From Terrimonas ferruginea DSM 30193 (GTDB lineage: Bacteria; Bacteroidota; Bacteroidia; Chitinophagales; Chitinophagaceae): 56,319 nucleotides of DNA. Under the pieces are notes generated by a model. It saw nothing but the letters and a program-made list of their open reading frames with translations. It was not told the origin of the DNA and made no database searches. The stretch is from NCBI RefSeq assembly GCF_000425585.1, contig NZ_KE384402.1, positions 154,459 to 210,777 of the forward strand, given 5' to 3'. A program made the translations under genes and the position numbers. Numbering within the stretch: the first letter of the stretch is position 1; each line of letters begins with the position of its first letter. Shown in pieces: positions 24,419 through 31,795 of this stretch.

Positions 24419-24455
24419 ACAGAAAAGGAATCTAAGAAAGATTCCTTTTCTGTTT
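24417..24455 (+). terminator. 17-bp perfect hairpin between peptide gene and acyltransferase gene
   Basis: AAACAGAAAAGGAATCT (24417-24433) and its exact complement (24439-24455) flank the loop AAGAA. The stem begins inside the TAA stop codon. With only a weak T tract it probably works as a partial terminator or mRNA-stabilising element, so that the peptide is made in excess over the downstream enzymes. This is a usual feature of precursor-peptide operons. Confidence 0.75.
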
Positions 24456-24483
24456 ATCAACATATCATCCTATAATCATTTTT

Positions 24484-25608
24484 ATGAATAAAGCTGAGTT
24501 TACCCAAAAGCGCAATTCCATTATCAGGCAGTATTACGACGGATCGATCGTACAGACCAACGAAATAACGTATGGTTGCTATACCCTGACGAGCGCAAAT
24601 CTTTCGAACTATATTTCTGATATGCCCCCTGCAAAGCACCAGCAGGTATTCGCCGGATTATTGACTCATCAACGCCTTAGTATACTGGAACAGCAAGCAG
24701 ATTTCGTTCCAGGTTGTTCATACAGCGAGAATTTGACTGATGACCAATTGCAACTGCTGAAAACCCAACCGTCCATAATCTGTACGTTTCACACAGGCTC
24801 CTATCGCATTATCAATTCATTACTTGTTCAAAAAAACATTTCTTTTTCCCTTGTACTGGGCAGTAGCATTATCGCCGCCGAAGGAGAAAGCTATCTCTCA
24901 CTCTATAAATCATTGACAAAGAAAAATAAAAATACAGGGCTTACAATTATCGATGCGGAAAATCCAAACAGTGGACTGCAAATGATCCGTGAATTGAAAA
25001 AGGGGAAAAGTCTTCTGCTATATATCGATGGCAATTCCGGCGCAGGCGTTTCGACTATTAGGAATAACAACAGTTGCCTCATAAACTTTCTCAACCAACA
25101 ATTATTTGCGAGAAAAGGAATCGGATTCCTGGCTCATATCACAAATGTGCCGGTTATCCCGGCCATTAGTTACAGAGCAGACTGGGATGACATTCGCATC
25201 AAATTCTATGCCCCTATTTATCCCAATCTGCAGGAAAACAGAGACCGGTTCGCTCAGAAGATAACACAGAAACTTTATGATATACTAGCCCCCATGATCA
25301 ATCGGTATCCTGAACAATGGGAGGCATGGCTATACCTGCACAAAGTGGCGAATATAATCAACCCTATCACTCCTTGCAGAGGCCGGACCAGCGGAACACA
25401 TGTGCAATTTAACCTGAGAGATTACGGAATGTTCCAAATCGACAAAAGATCGTTTTTATTTAAAAAAAATAACTATACATCTTATCCAATAGAAACCTCA
25501 TTATACAAAAAGTTAAGGCAATGCGCTGAAATGCCGGTAAATAAAACGAAGATTGAAACCGCAGTTCTGGCCGAACTTGAAGAAAACGGGGTATTACACT
25601 ATCTTTAG
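24484..25608 (+). CDS. LpxL/HtrB-like acyltransferase with extra C-terminal domain
   Basis: A 374-aa protein. Residues about 90-290 show the lysophospholipid/lipid A acyltransferase pattern: TFHTGSY (102-107, His103 being the catalytic candidate), LLLYIDGNSGAG (177-188), FLAHITNVPVIPAISY and YPEQWEAWLYLHK (275-287). It lacks the N-terminal membrane anchor of true LpxL. It also adds about 75 residues (about 308-374, YGMFQIDKRSFLFKKNNY ... LAELEENGVLHYL) that read like a small winged-helix. This could be a PqqD/RRE-type peptide-binding domain. It lies between a peptide gene and a two-component system, so I infer that it acylates the peptide. The alternative is a lipid-modifying enzyme. Confidence 0.65.
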   Translation: MNKAEFTQKRNSIIRQYYDGSIVQTNEITYGCYTLTSANLSNYISDMPPAKHQQVFAGLLTHQRLSILEQQADFVPGCSYSENLTDDQLQLLKTQPSIICTFHTGSYRIINSLLVQKNISFSLVLGSSIIAAEGESYLSLYKSLTKKNKNTGLTIIDAENPNSGLQMIRELKKGKSLLLYIDGNSGAGVSTIRNNNSCLINFLNQQLFARKGIGFLAHITNVPVIPAISYRADWDDIRIKFYAPIYPNLQENRDRFAQKITQKLYDILAPMINRYPEQWEAWLYLHKVANIINPITPCRGRTSGTHVQFNLRDYGMFQIDKRSFLFKKNNYTSYPIETSLYKKLRQCAEMPVNKTKIETAVLAELEENGVLHYL

Positions 25609-25637
25609 TTCTCATTCCTGACCTTAACTATGAAGCC

Positions 25638-26729
25638 ATGTACTCATTTCTTCCAGGAGGGAACAAAAAATTCTGGATAGTTGCGACCCATGTCGCCGCT
25701 TGGTTCGTCTATATTGGCTTCCTTTATGCTGCCAATAAATTATCAAATCCTTCCATAACAATCGGGCACGCAGTGCTGTTCATGCTTCCTTTTTGTGCAG
25801 TATTTTATACAAGTGTTTTCTGGATAAACAGATATAAAAAGATAGGGCCTTTTTTTAGCGTGGCTTCTTTCGTTGGAACATTTCTTATCCTCGCTGTTTT
25901 GACTTATGCATATATGTATAGGGCATTGCCCTCTGCCAATGTTCTGTTATATAAAAAAGACCAGTTCAGAGAATTTATCAAATACTCGGTGTTGGGATAC
26001 GCTCAATATTATTCCTACGCACTTTTATACTTTGTTGTGGCAGGTTTTTTCAGAAAAGAACATGCGTTGCGGCAGGTCCAGGAGGAGAAATATAAAAAGG
26101 ATTTGGAAAATGCAAGGTTAAAAGAACAGGAATTGACCGCTCAAAAAGAAAAACTTCAGATAGAATATGCTTTTTTGCGAGCCCAGGTAAATCCTCACTT
26201 CCTTCATAATACACTCAACACCTTGTATTCGCAGGCGCAGGAATACTCGGAAACCTTAGCATCCAATATTTCCAAGCTATCCAGCATGATGCGCTATTCT
26301 TTCGAGAATATAAACTATGAAAACGATTCTGTTCCAATTGAAAAAGAACTGAAGAATCTTAACCGTTTAATTGAAATCAATAATATACGGCATCAGCAAA
26401 ATGATATGGTAGATTTTCAAATAACCGGGGACATTCAAAACCAGATGCTCCCACCTTTATCGTTGATCAGCATAGTCGAAAATGCCTTTAAATATGGAGA
26501 TTTCAGCGATCCCGAATATCCACTTGTTATCAGGCTCACGTTGTTACCAGACGCAATTCTTTTTTACTGCCAAAACAAAATAAAAGAAAAGAGTGCACAT
26601 AACACTTCGCACAACATAGGCATTCTCAATCTCAGAAAACGTCTTGACGTCTTATATAAAAAAAATCATTCCCTTTCGACCAAGATTGAGAATGGGTTTT
26701 ATTCTATTGAATTATCCCTAAAAACCTGA
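25638..26729 (+). CDS. LytS/AgrC-like sensor histidine kinase (His_kinase family, 4 TM)
   Basis: A 363-aa kinase. Four membrane segments in residues 12-137 form a compact sensor without a large extracellular loop, followed by a coiled coil (about 140-178). The phosphoacceptor region is AQVNPHFLHNTLN (His187). A GHKL-type ATPase carries VENAFKYG as N-box and NIGILNLRKRLDVLY as G-box. It probably senses a membrane-soluble or peptide signal and phosphorylates the regulator encoded 4 bases downstream. The preceding peptide and acyltransferase genes suggest that the ligand is the modified peptide (inference). Confidence 0.93.
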   Translation: MYSFLPGGNKKFWIVATHVAAWFVYIGFLYAANKLSNPSITIGHAVLFMLPFCAVFYTSVFWINRYKKIGPFFSVASFVGTFLILAVLTYAYMYRALPSANVLLYKKDQFREFIKYSVLGYAQYYSYALLYFVVAGFFRKEHALRQVQEEKYKKDLENARLKEQELTAQKEKLQIEYAFLRAQVNPHFLHNTLNTLYSQAQEYSETLASNISKLSSMMRYSFENINYENDSVPIEKELKNLNRLIEINNIRHQQNDMVDFQITGDIQNQMLPPLSLISIVENAFKYGDFSDPEYPLVIRLTLLPDAILFYCQNKIKEKSAHNTSHNIGILNLRKRLDVLYKKNHSLSTKIENGFYSIELSLKT

Positions 26730-26732
26730 GTT

Positions 26733-27446
26733 ATGATTCGATGTATTATAATAGATGATGAAAAAGCGGCCATTGCCGTTTTAACAAGATTTGTCGAACG
26801 GATGCCTGAAATGGAATTAGTCGGAGTATCGACAAATCCATTGACAGGAATCGAGCTGATTAAAACCGAGAAGCCTCATGTTGTTTTTCTGGATATACAA
26901 ATGGAAAGGAAAGATGGCATCGAACTGGCCAAAGAAATTGGCCACATGACTAAAATTGTGTTTTGCACAGCCTACTTTGAATATGCCGCTCAAAGCTATG
27001 ATTTGAATGCAATCGATTATCTCCTGAAACCCATTGAGTTTGCACGATTTAAAATTGCCGTTCAAAAAGTTAATGACGCCATTACCGGCCACTCCACACC
27101 AGTGGAAGCCATTAAAGACGATTATATCCTAGTCAAGCACGGGGAAAGAGGAAAACTTCAAAAAATAGATATTGACGATATAGTTTACATCCAGGCAATG
27201 AATAATTATGTATCCTTTCATTGCCCTCCGCAAAAAACATTAGCCTACCTGAGTCTGAAAGAATTGGAGTATCGTCTTCCTACCTGTGGATTTATCAGGG
27301 TTCACAAATCCTACATTGTCTCAGTAAAATATATAAAAGCGGTGGACAACAACGAAATTATCATGAAAAGAGAGGATAAGAGAATCCCTATCGGAGCTAA
27401 TTACAAAGAATCGTTTTTAGAGAAATTAAAAGGAAACCTGATCTGA
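26733..27446 (+). CDS. LytTR family response regulator
   Basis: A 237-aa regulator. The receiver domain has IIIDDE, phosphoacceptor Asp54 in VVFLDIQM, and the Lys of LLKPIEF. The C-terminal LytTR DNA-binding domain has DYILVKHGERGKLQKI, IVYIQAMNNYVSFH and FIRVHKSYIVSV. It is translated almost in continuity with the kinase gene and forms the last gene of the peptide operon. The candidate target is the 9-12-9 direct repeat at 24151-24180. LytTR regulators commonly control bacteriocin and peptide-signal genes in Firmicutes; in Bacteroidota their targets are less known. Confidence 0.95.
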   Translation: MIRCIIIDDEKAAIAVLTRFVERMPEMELVGVSTNPLTGIELIKTEKPHVVFLDIQMERKDGIELAKEIGHMTKIVFCTAYFEYAAQSYDLNAIDYLLKPIEFARFKIAVQKVNDAITGHSTPVEAIKDDYILVKHGERGKLQKIDIDDIVYIQAMNNYVSFHCPPQKTLAYLSLKELEYRLPTCGFIRVHKSYIVSVKYIKAVDNNEIIMKREDKRIPIGANYKESFLEKLKGNLI

Positions 27447-27591
27447 GACTGACATTTACCATAACTATTTCTTGTATTAGGTACGACTTATAACTTATCA
27501 TTGTGACTCACGCTGAACAATCTGACATAGCCGCAATTACCGCTCCGGACAGTAGCTGACACAAATTATGCATTGGCGGAATAATGCTGTT

Positions 27592-27620
27592 AAAAAAAAG
27601 GCCCGCCGATTTTGGCAGGC
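27592..27620 (-). terminator. Rho-independent terminator of the 27629 gene
   Basis: On the minus strand GCCTGCC, loop, GGCGGGC and a run of eight T. It lies directly after the stop codon of the small membrane protein gene, and would also separate it from the convergent LytTR gene. Confidence 0.88.
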
Positions 27621-27628
27621 TCTTCTGT

Positions 27629-27862
27629 CTATTCCTGTATTGTTTTTTTATCCTTATTCCTGATCACAAATTTCCGCATCAGGTAAGTAAATAGCCAGTT
27701 TACTGGTCTCCGAAAAATAAGGTAACCCATTATCGCGGCTATTATCGAAATTCCGATCTGCCAAAAACTATCATATCCTGCACTGACTCCTGAAATAACA
27801 AAGAGGATAATGAACATGACAAGTGTCCAGGAATCCCAAAGTTTATATTCGGTCTTACTCAT
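27629..27862 (-). CDS. Small two-TM membrane protein, immunity-like (second copy)
   Basis: 77 aa from ATG 27862 (MSKTEYKLWDSW). The frame extends to 27910 inside the upstream lipoprotein gene, but the ATG 14 bases after that gene's stop is the natural start. Two membrane segments (about 13-28 and 34-48) are separated by a short Gly-Tyr-Asp loop, with a basic tail of about 25 residues. Size, topology and position directly after a lipoprotein gene match the gene at 22954. Sequence similarity between the two is weak by eye. Immunity function is an inference from context. Confidence 0.65.
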   Translation of the reverse strand: MSKTEYKLWDSWTLVMFIILFVISGVSAGYDSFWQIGISIIAAIMGYLIFRRPVNWLFTYLMRKFVIRNKDKKTIQE

Positions 27863-27876
27863 CTGATTTGATTTAA

Positions 27877-28746
27877 TTAGCCCCAGAAAAAGTTCCGCAC
27901 CCGATCCCATAAGTAGGATATTCCTGATGCACTAGCCGCTCCGGCCACCACACCAACAATAGCTCCACCGGCAAGTCCCGCGCCATTACCAAATGTAGCA
28001 CCAATTCTCGCTCCTTTATAAGCTCCTTTTACCCCTCCGACCATATCAGCCCAAAGAGTTCCCTCATCGGGTGGAGCTTTGCGCATAACCCGGGCATCCC
28101 CTTCAAGGGCCGTATAACATGTTGAATTCCAATTGTCAATCTTTTCCAGCCAATAGCTGTTGGAGGCCTTACCTATGCTGACACCGTATTGAAAAGCTAA
28201 GATTTCCGCAGAATCTGTCAATAACTCTCCATACATGCCAACCACATTGTCTAAAGCTCCATCCAATTCTTCGGTGAAGCCGTGGTCAGCAACCGCGACT
28301 TCTAAAGCGTCTAAGGCATCAAGAAAATCTACGCTTGCATCATTGAATACCGATTCGCTGTTTCTCCAGCCAATAGTCGAATCCTCAATTGTTGTGACCA
28401 GTGTCGAAATTTCAGCAGGTGTTAGCCCGGCCGAACTGAAAGAGCTAGAAAAGCTGTTGTCGTTGTAATAATCCATTGAATAACTCAGAAACGCAGCAGG
28501 AATTCTCGAGTAAAAATTAGAAGTATCTAAACCATCGAAAAAGTTTATGGAGTCGGCGCGAATCTCTGCGAGAAAATAATCTAACATTGCATTGTGAACT
28601 TCGCCTGCATCGAATCCTGTTGTTATTCGCGCCGATAGCACAATGTCTCGCTGTTCGTTTGTTAATTCTTCACTACTTGGTTTCGTACAATTGACCATAT
28701 ATAACATGGTAAAAGCAGCAATTGCTGCGAGCTTTAATCTTTTCAT
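27877..28746 (-). CDS. Lipoprotein with glycine-zipper, class II bacteriocin-like C-terminal tail
   Basis: A 289-aa protein with lipobox MVNC (Cys20) and a long, acidic, mostly helical domain (about 25-220). After MRKAPPDEGTLW the composition changes abruptly to a Gly/Ala-rich zipper (about residues 236-275, units such as GAYKGARIG, GAGLAGG, GVVAGAASASG). It ends in an aromatic-basic tail (YLWDRVRNFFWG). GxxxG-rich amphipathic tails of this kind are typical of two-peptide or class II bacteriocins and of membrane-inserting toxins. The gene is followed after 14 bases by a two-TM protein, as at 23177/22954. Its activity is inferred only. Confidence 0.65.
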   Translation of the reverse strand: MKRLKLAAIAAFTMLYMVNCTKPSSEELTNEQRDIVLSARITTGFDAGEVHNAMLDYFLAEIRADSINFFDGLDTSNFYSRIPAAFLSYSMDYYNDNSFSSSFSSAGLTPAEISTLVTTIEDSTIGWRNSESVFNDASVDFLDALDALEVAVADHGFTEELDGALDNVVGMYGELLTDSAEILAFQYGVSIGKASNSYWLEKIDNWNSTCYTALEGDARVMRKAPPDEGTLWADMVGGVKGAYKGARIGATFGNGAGLAGGAIVGVVAGAASASGISYLWDRVRNFFWG

Positions 28747-29022
28747 AAATAAAGTTTAAGACCCGCAAACTAGCATAAATTATTTTTCCCAAATACGGGG
28801 AAAATGCCCCTTTCTTACTTAAACATAATTATAGCAATTTCTATTTTCCGGAAGAACGACCAGTATTAACAATTTTACTACCTTTTAAAAAAATCACTCA
28901 TGATACACAAAATGGATTAGTAGAATTAAACTAAAATACTATGTATTAAAAGCCCATAGGTTTACGTACAGTTGCTAAAGCCAACGATAATTTCTGGTCT
29001 CGCCAGTAATACCTTACAATAA
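28747..29022. other. 276-base gap, no gene seen
   Basis: AT-rich upstream region of the glycine-zipper lipoprotein gene. I looked for a second GTTTAC 9-12-9 operator and found only a single GGTTTACGT (about 28961), so shared control by the LytTR protein is not supported here. Confidence 0.6.
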
Positions 29023-29481
29023 TCACATCTTCCCCAACCGCTTATACTCCTTCCTCCCTAACTCACTCCGCTGAATCACAAAAGAAAAATTCCCCTCAGC
29101 GAGCAGCGTCAACACCAGGCCCTTTGAGTATTTGGAGACATAGGTTTTATCATCCACCTTTTTCCACTGATACCTTTTATTTGACAGCGTATTATTTAGC
29201 ATTTTTTGATAACAGGAATCGCAGCCCAGCACGCGCGTTTCCCTATAACATTTACCCGATGCATCAAAATGCAATACCAGATCTAAATTTTGTTTTGCCG
29301 AATCTCTTATAAAAAATGTCAGCGTTGAATCGGTTTCGGTAGTGGCAGTTTGAAGTTTTTCTTTGGCACTGAATTTTGCGAGATAGTTCTTTGATCCGGT
29401 TTTGCTCAGATTGATAAACCCTTGTGCCTGAGCTGTCCCAAGCAGGAAAAGCGTTACAATTGCTAAAATTATTTTTTTCAT
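29023..29481 (-). CDS. Small secreted protein of unknown function
   Basis: 152 aa with a cleavable signal peptide (MKKIILAIVTLFLLGTAQAQ). The mature part is basic, with beta-prone segments and one CDSC-type cysteine pair (GCDSCYQK). No family recognised. It lies alone at the right edge of the AT-rich island, with unrelated genes on both sides. Confidence 0.7.
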   Translation of the reverse strand: MKKIILAIVTLFLLGTAQAQGFINLSKTGSKNYLAKFSAKEKLQTATTETDSTLTFFIRDSAKQNLDLVLHFDASGKCYRETRVLGCDSCYQKMLNNTLSNKRYQWKKVDDKTYVSKYSKGLVLTLLAEGNFSFVIQRSELGRKEYKRLGKM

Positions 29482-29519
29482 ACGCAGATAGATGGTTTGG
29501 GTGAGGCTAATAAAATCCC

Positions 29520-29560
29520 CTCGTTTAAGTTAATCACTTAAAGTCAGATATTTAAACGAG
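29520..29560. repeat. Inverted repeat CTCGTTTAA / TTAAACGAG
   Basis: Perfect 9-bp arms separated by 23 AT-rich bases, in the gap between the secreted-protein gene and the DNA-metabolism gene. No T tract. It could be a terminator for the genes at 29620-31642 or an element boundary. Confidence 0.4.
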
Positions 29561-29619
29561 ATGCCTCAACCGGCCGCATTACACAGTTCGCTGGTTCGCG
29601 AGAACATGAACCGGAAGTA

Positions 29620-30375
29620 TTAAAGCCCTGTTTTTTTCTCTGTCAAATGCCGCCAATACCTTTTCGGCATGTGCTGCAAGTGCAATTTCATGTTTTTCCG
29701 GGCCTTGATATTCACGCTACCGAAATAACGCTGCCATAGTTGCTGAAAAAATAACTCCTTATCATCCCATATTTCAACGCCGCCGGATAATTCGTTGAAG
29801 GTCATTTCCACCACGGAAACTGAATTCAGATCATAATAGATGCCGTATTTCCTTTTATCATCATAGATCAGCCAGCGCTGGTCGGCATAGCGATCACTGA
29901 AATGTTTAGCGATCAACGTCAGCACGTCACAGTCAGGCTCCACCACAGCGTAATAGATTTGATCTTTGGTGAGCTGAAAACGCACAAATGCCTTCATCCG
30001 GTGCGATTCGCGGCGGACCATTTGCGCTGCCTTCAGGATATTCCATACGACCGGATTTCGCTGGTCGCCTTCCACGTTTATTTTGCTGGCAAATACATAT
30101 TGTGCAAACAACCACATCTGTTGTTCTGCATTTTCTATTTCCGAGAAAAAGGTGTGGTATAGCTGCTGATATCCCTGCTGTGATAATCTTTGTTTCAATC
30201 CTTTTTTTACCCGTTCCGCTTTCAACAGATCGGTAGTCACCTGCCTGGTCGTGGAAAACATATTGGCCGACACGCCTTCGCTGGAAAATTCCACGTCCGT
30301 AAACCGGTATTCGTATATATCGAATAAAGCAGTCAGCCAGCCTTCGAAGGTTCCGTCACAGGCGAGTGTAATCAT
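29620..30375 (-). CDS. TIGR03915-type putative DNA repair/metabolism protein (DUF4130)
   Basis: A 251-aa protein that typically accompanies the radical SAM protein encoded just upstream. It shows the family pattern YDGTFEG-like start (here LACDGTFEGWLTALFDIYE), ESHRMKAFVRF in the middle, FSDRYADQRWLIYDDKR, and a C-terminal MPKRYWRHLTE. The gene follows its partner by 4 bases, so both are one transcript. The pair is thought to act in DNA repair, with the basic protein perhaps binding DNA; the reaction is not known. No catalytic residues can be assigned from sequence alone. Confidence 0.9.
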   Translation of the reverse strand: MITLACDGTFEGWLTALFDIYEYRFTDVEFSSEGVSANMFSTTRQVTTDLLKAERVKKGLKQRLSQQGYQQLYHTFFSEIENAEQQMWLFAQYVFASKINVEGDQRNPVVWNILKAAQMVRRESHRMKAFVRFQLTKDQIYYAVVEPDCDVLTLIAKHFSDRYADQRWLIYDDKRKYGIYYDLNSVSVVEMTFNELSGGVEIWDDKELFFQQLWQRYFGSVNIKARKNMKLHLQHMPKRYWRHLTEKKTGL

Positions 30376-30379
30376 AGGA

Positions 30380-31642
30380 TCAGAACAGGGTTATTTGCGA
30401 AGAGAAATTCTTTTCATATTTACTTTGCTGCAGTTTCAGTATCTGCTGTTTGATCTGCTCCTGCGTAAGATCTTTGTGCAGCGAAAACGGGGTGCTGAAT
30501 GCCAGGAAGTATTTCGCGCGATTATAAGCGATACCCATTGTTTGCAGATGTTCGGGCTTCAGTCGTCTGTACCTGCGCGACTGCACAATTCTTTGCGCAC
30601 TCTTCACGCCTACTCCCGGTATGCGTTTGATCATTTCCAGATCGGCCGTATTGATATCTACCGGAAATTGCTCCGGGTTGCGCAATGCCCAGGCCAGTTT
30701 GGGATCGATGTCGAGATCAAGATCAGGCTGATCCCAGCCGACCAGTTCATTTACTTTGAATCCATAAAACCGTAATAGCCAGTCTGCCTGATACAGACGA
30801 TTTTCACGAATGATCGGAACCGGCGTACCCAATGCAGGTAAACGGTTATCCGTACTGATCGGCACATAGCCGGAGTAACAAACACGACGAAGATTCATCT
30901 TGCCATAGAAATAATCCGTCATCGCCAGGATTTCGAGATCGGTTTCCTTTGTAGCACCGATCACCATTTGCGTGCTCTGCCCTGCCGGCGCAAAAAGCGG
31001 TGCTTTCTTAATGATCTTTTTCTCCTCTTTACGGCCGGCAATTTCTTCTTTCAAAAATGTCATCGGTCGGATAACATCCTGGTGATTTTTATCCGGTGCC
31101 AGCAATTTCAAACTTTGCTCCGTCGGCATTTCCACATTCACACTTAGCCTGTCCGCATACAAGCCCGCTTCCCTGATTAATTCATCGCTCGCGCCGGGGA
31201 TGGCCTTCAAATGAATATACCCGTTGAAATTTTCTTCCTTGCGCAGCTTTTTAGCTATCCTGACGAGCCGCTCCATCGTATAATCAGGATTGCTGAAAAT
31301 ACCCGAACTAAGAAAAAGTCCTTCAATATAATTCCGGCGGTAGAAACTAATGGTAATGTCGACCACCTCTTCTACCGTAAAGGCCGCTCTTTTGATATCG
31401 TTGCTTTTCCGGCTTACGCAATAAGCGCAATCAAAAATGCAATGATTGGTGAGCAGGATCTTCAGCAATGACACACAACGGCCATCTTCCGTATAGGCAT
31501 GGCAAATCCCAAATCCTGATGAATTGCCGATGCCTTTGTTTTTGTTTTCCCGTTTACTCTGCCCCGAGGCACAGGAAACATCATATTTGGCAGCATCTGC
31601 CAATATCTCCAGCTTCTCCATCACCCGCTCACTCAATAACAT
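30380..31642 (-). CDS. Putative DNA modification/repair radical SAM protein (TIGR03916 type)
   Basis: 420 aa from the ATG at 31642. An ATG at 31705 would precede the predicted promoter and is rejected. It shows EKLEILADAAKYDVSCASGQ at the start and the radical SAM cluster CIFDCAYC (CxxxCxxC). The C-terminus carries a helix-hairpin-helix (INTADLEMIKRIPGVGVKSA) suited to DNA binding. It is co-transcribed with the TIGR03915-type gene. The combination of 4Fe-4S/SAM chemistry with a DNA-binding motif suggests radical repair or modification of a base; the lesion is unknown. Confidence 0.92.
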   Translation of the reverse strand: MLLSERVMEKLEILADAAKYDVSCASGQSKRENKNKGIGNSSGFGICHAYTEDGRCVSLLKILLTNHCIFDCAYCVSRKSNDIKRAAFTVEEVVDITISFYRRNYIEGLFLSSGIFSNPDYTMERLVRIAKKLRKEENFNGYIHLKAIPGASDELIREAGLYADRLSVNVEMPTEQSLKLLAPDKNHQDVIRPMTFLKEEIAGRKEEKKIIKKAPLFAPAGQSTQMVIGATKETDLEILAMTDYFYGKMNLRRVCYSGYVPISTDNRLPALGTPVPIIRENRLYQADWLLRFYGFKVNELVGWDQPDLDLDIDPKLAWALRNPEQFPVDINTADLEMIKRIPGVGVKSAQRIVQSRRYRRLKPEHLQTMGIAYNRAKYFLAFSTPFSLHKDLTQEQIKQQILKLQQSKYEKNFSSQITLF

Positions 31643-31663
31643 AACCGGCTCCTTTTTCAAAAT

Positions 31664-31711
31664 CAAATATACTAACTTATTTAGTAAATAAAATCCTAAA
31701 TACATTAGTTA
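31664..31711 (-). promoter_or_regulatory. -7 box plus 16-bp imperfect inverted repeat upstream of the radical SAM gene
   Basis: On the minus strand TATATTTG (31671-31664) is a perfect TAnnTTTG box 21 bases before the ATG at 31642. Just upstream lie ACTAACTTATTTAGTA and, in inverse orientation, ACTAATGTATTTAGGA (31671-31711), matching at 12 of 16 positions by eye. An operator at this place would block the promoter; a damage-responsive or HxlR/TetR-type repressor is possible but unidentified. Confidence 0.5.
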
Positions 31712-31744
31712 AGGAAAATACCTGAACCAGATCGTGTTTTTTGT

Positions 31745-31767
31745 GTTGTTGGTAGGATACCAACAAC
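31745..31767. promoter_or_regulatory. Palindromic operator upstream of the SDR gene
   Basis: GTTGTTGGTA (31745-31754) and TACCAACAAC (31758-31767) are perfect 10-bp arms around GGA, 28 bases before the SDR start codon. Position and symmetry suggest a dimeric repressor site. Confidence 0.55.
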
Positions 31768-31795
31768 GGCGATTATAATTCTTTAAAATAAAAAC

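Noticed and set aside
28747-29022. Second LytTR operator before the glycine-zipper lipoprotein gene
   Set aside because: Only a single GTTTAC-like half-site was found; no second copy at 21-22 bases.
20186-29500. Prophage or integrative conjugative element
   Set aside because: No integrase, capsid, tail, relaxase or type IV secretion gene is seen; only tRNA-derived repeats suggest integration.
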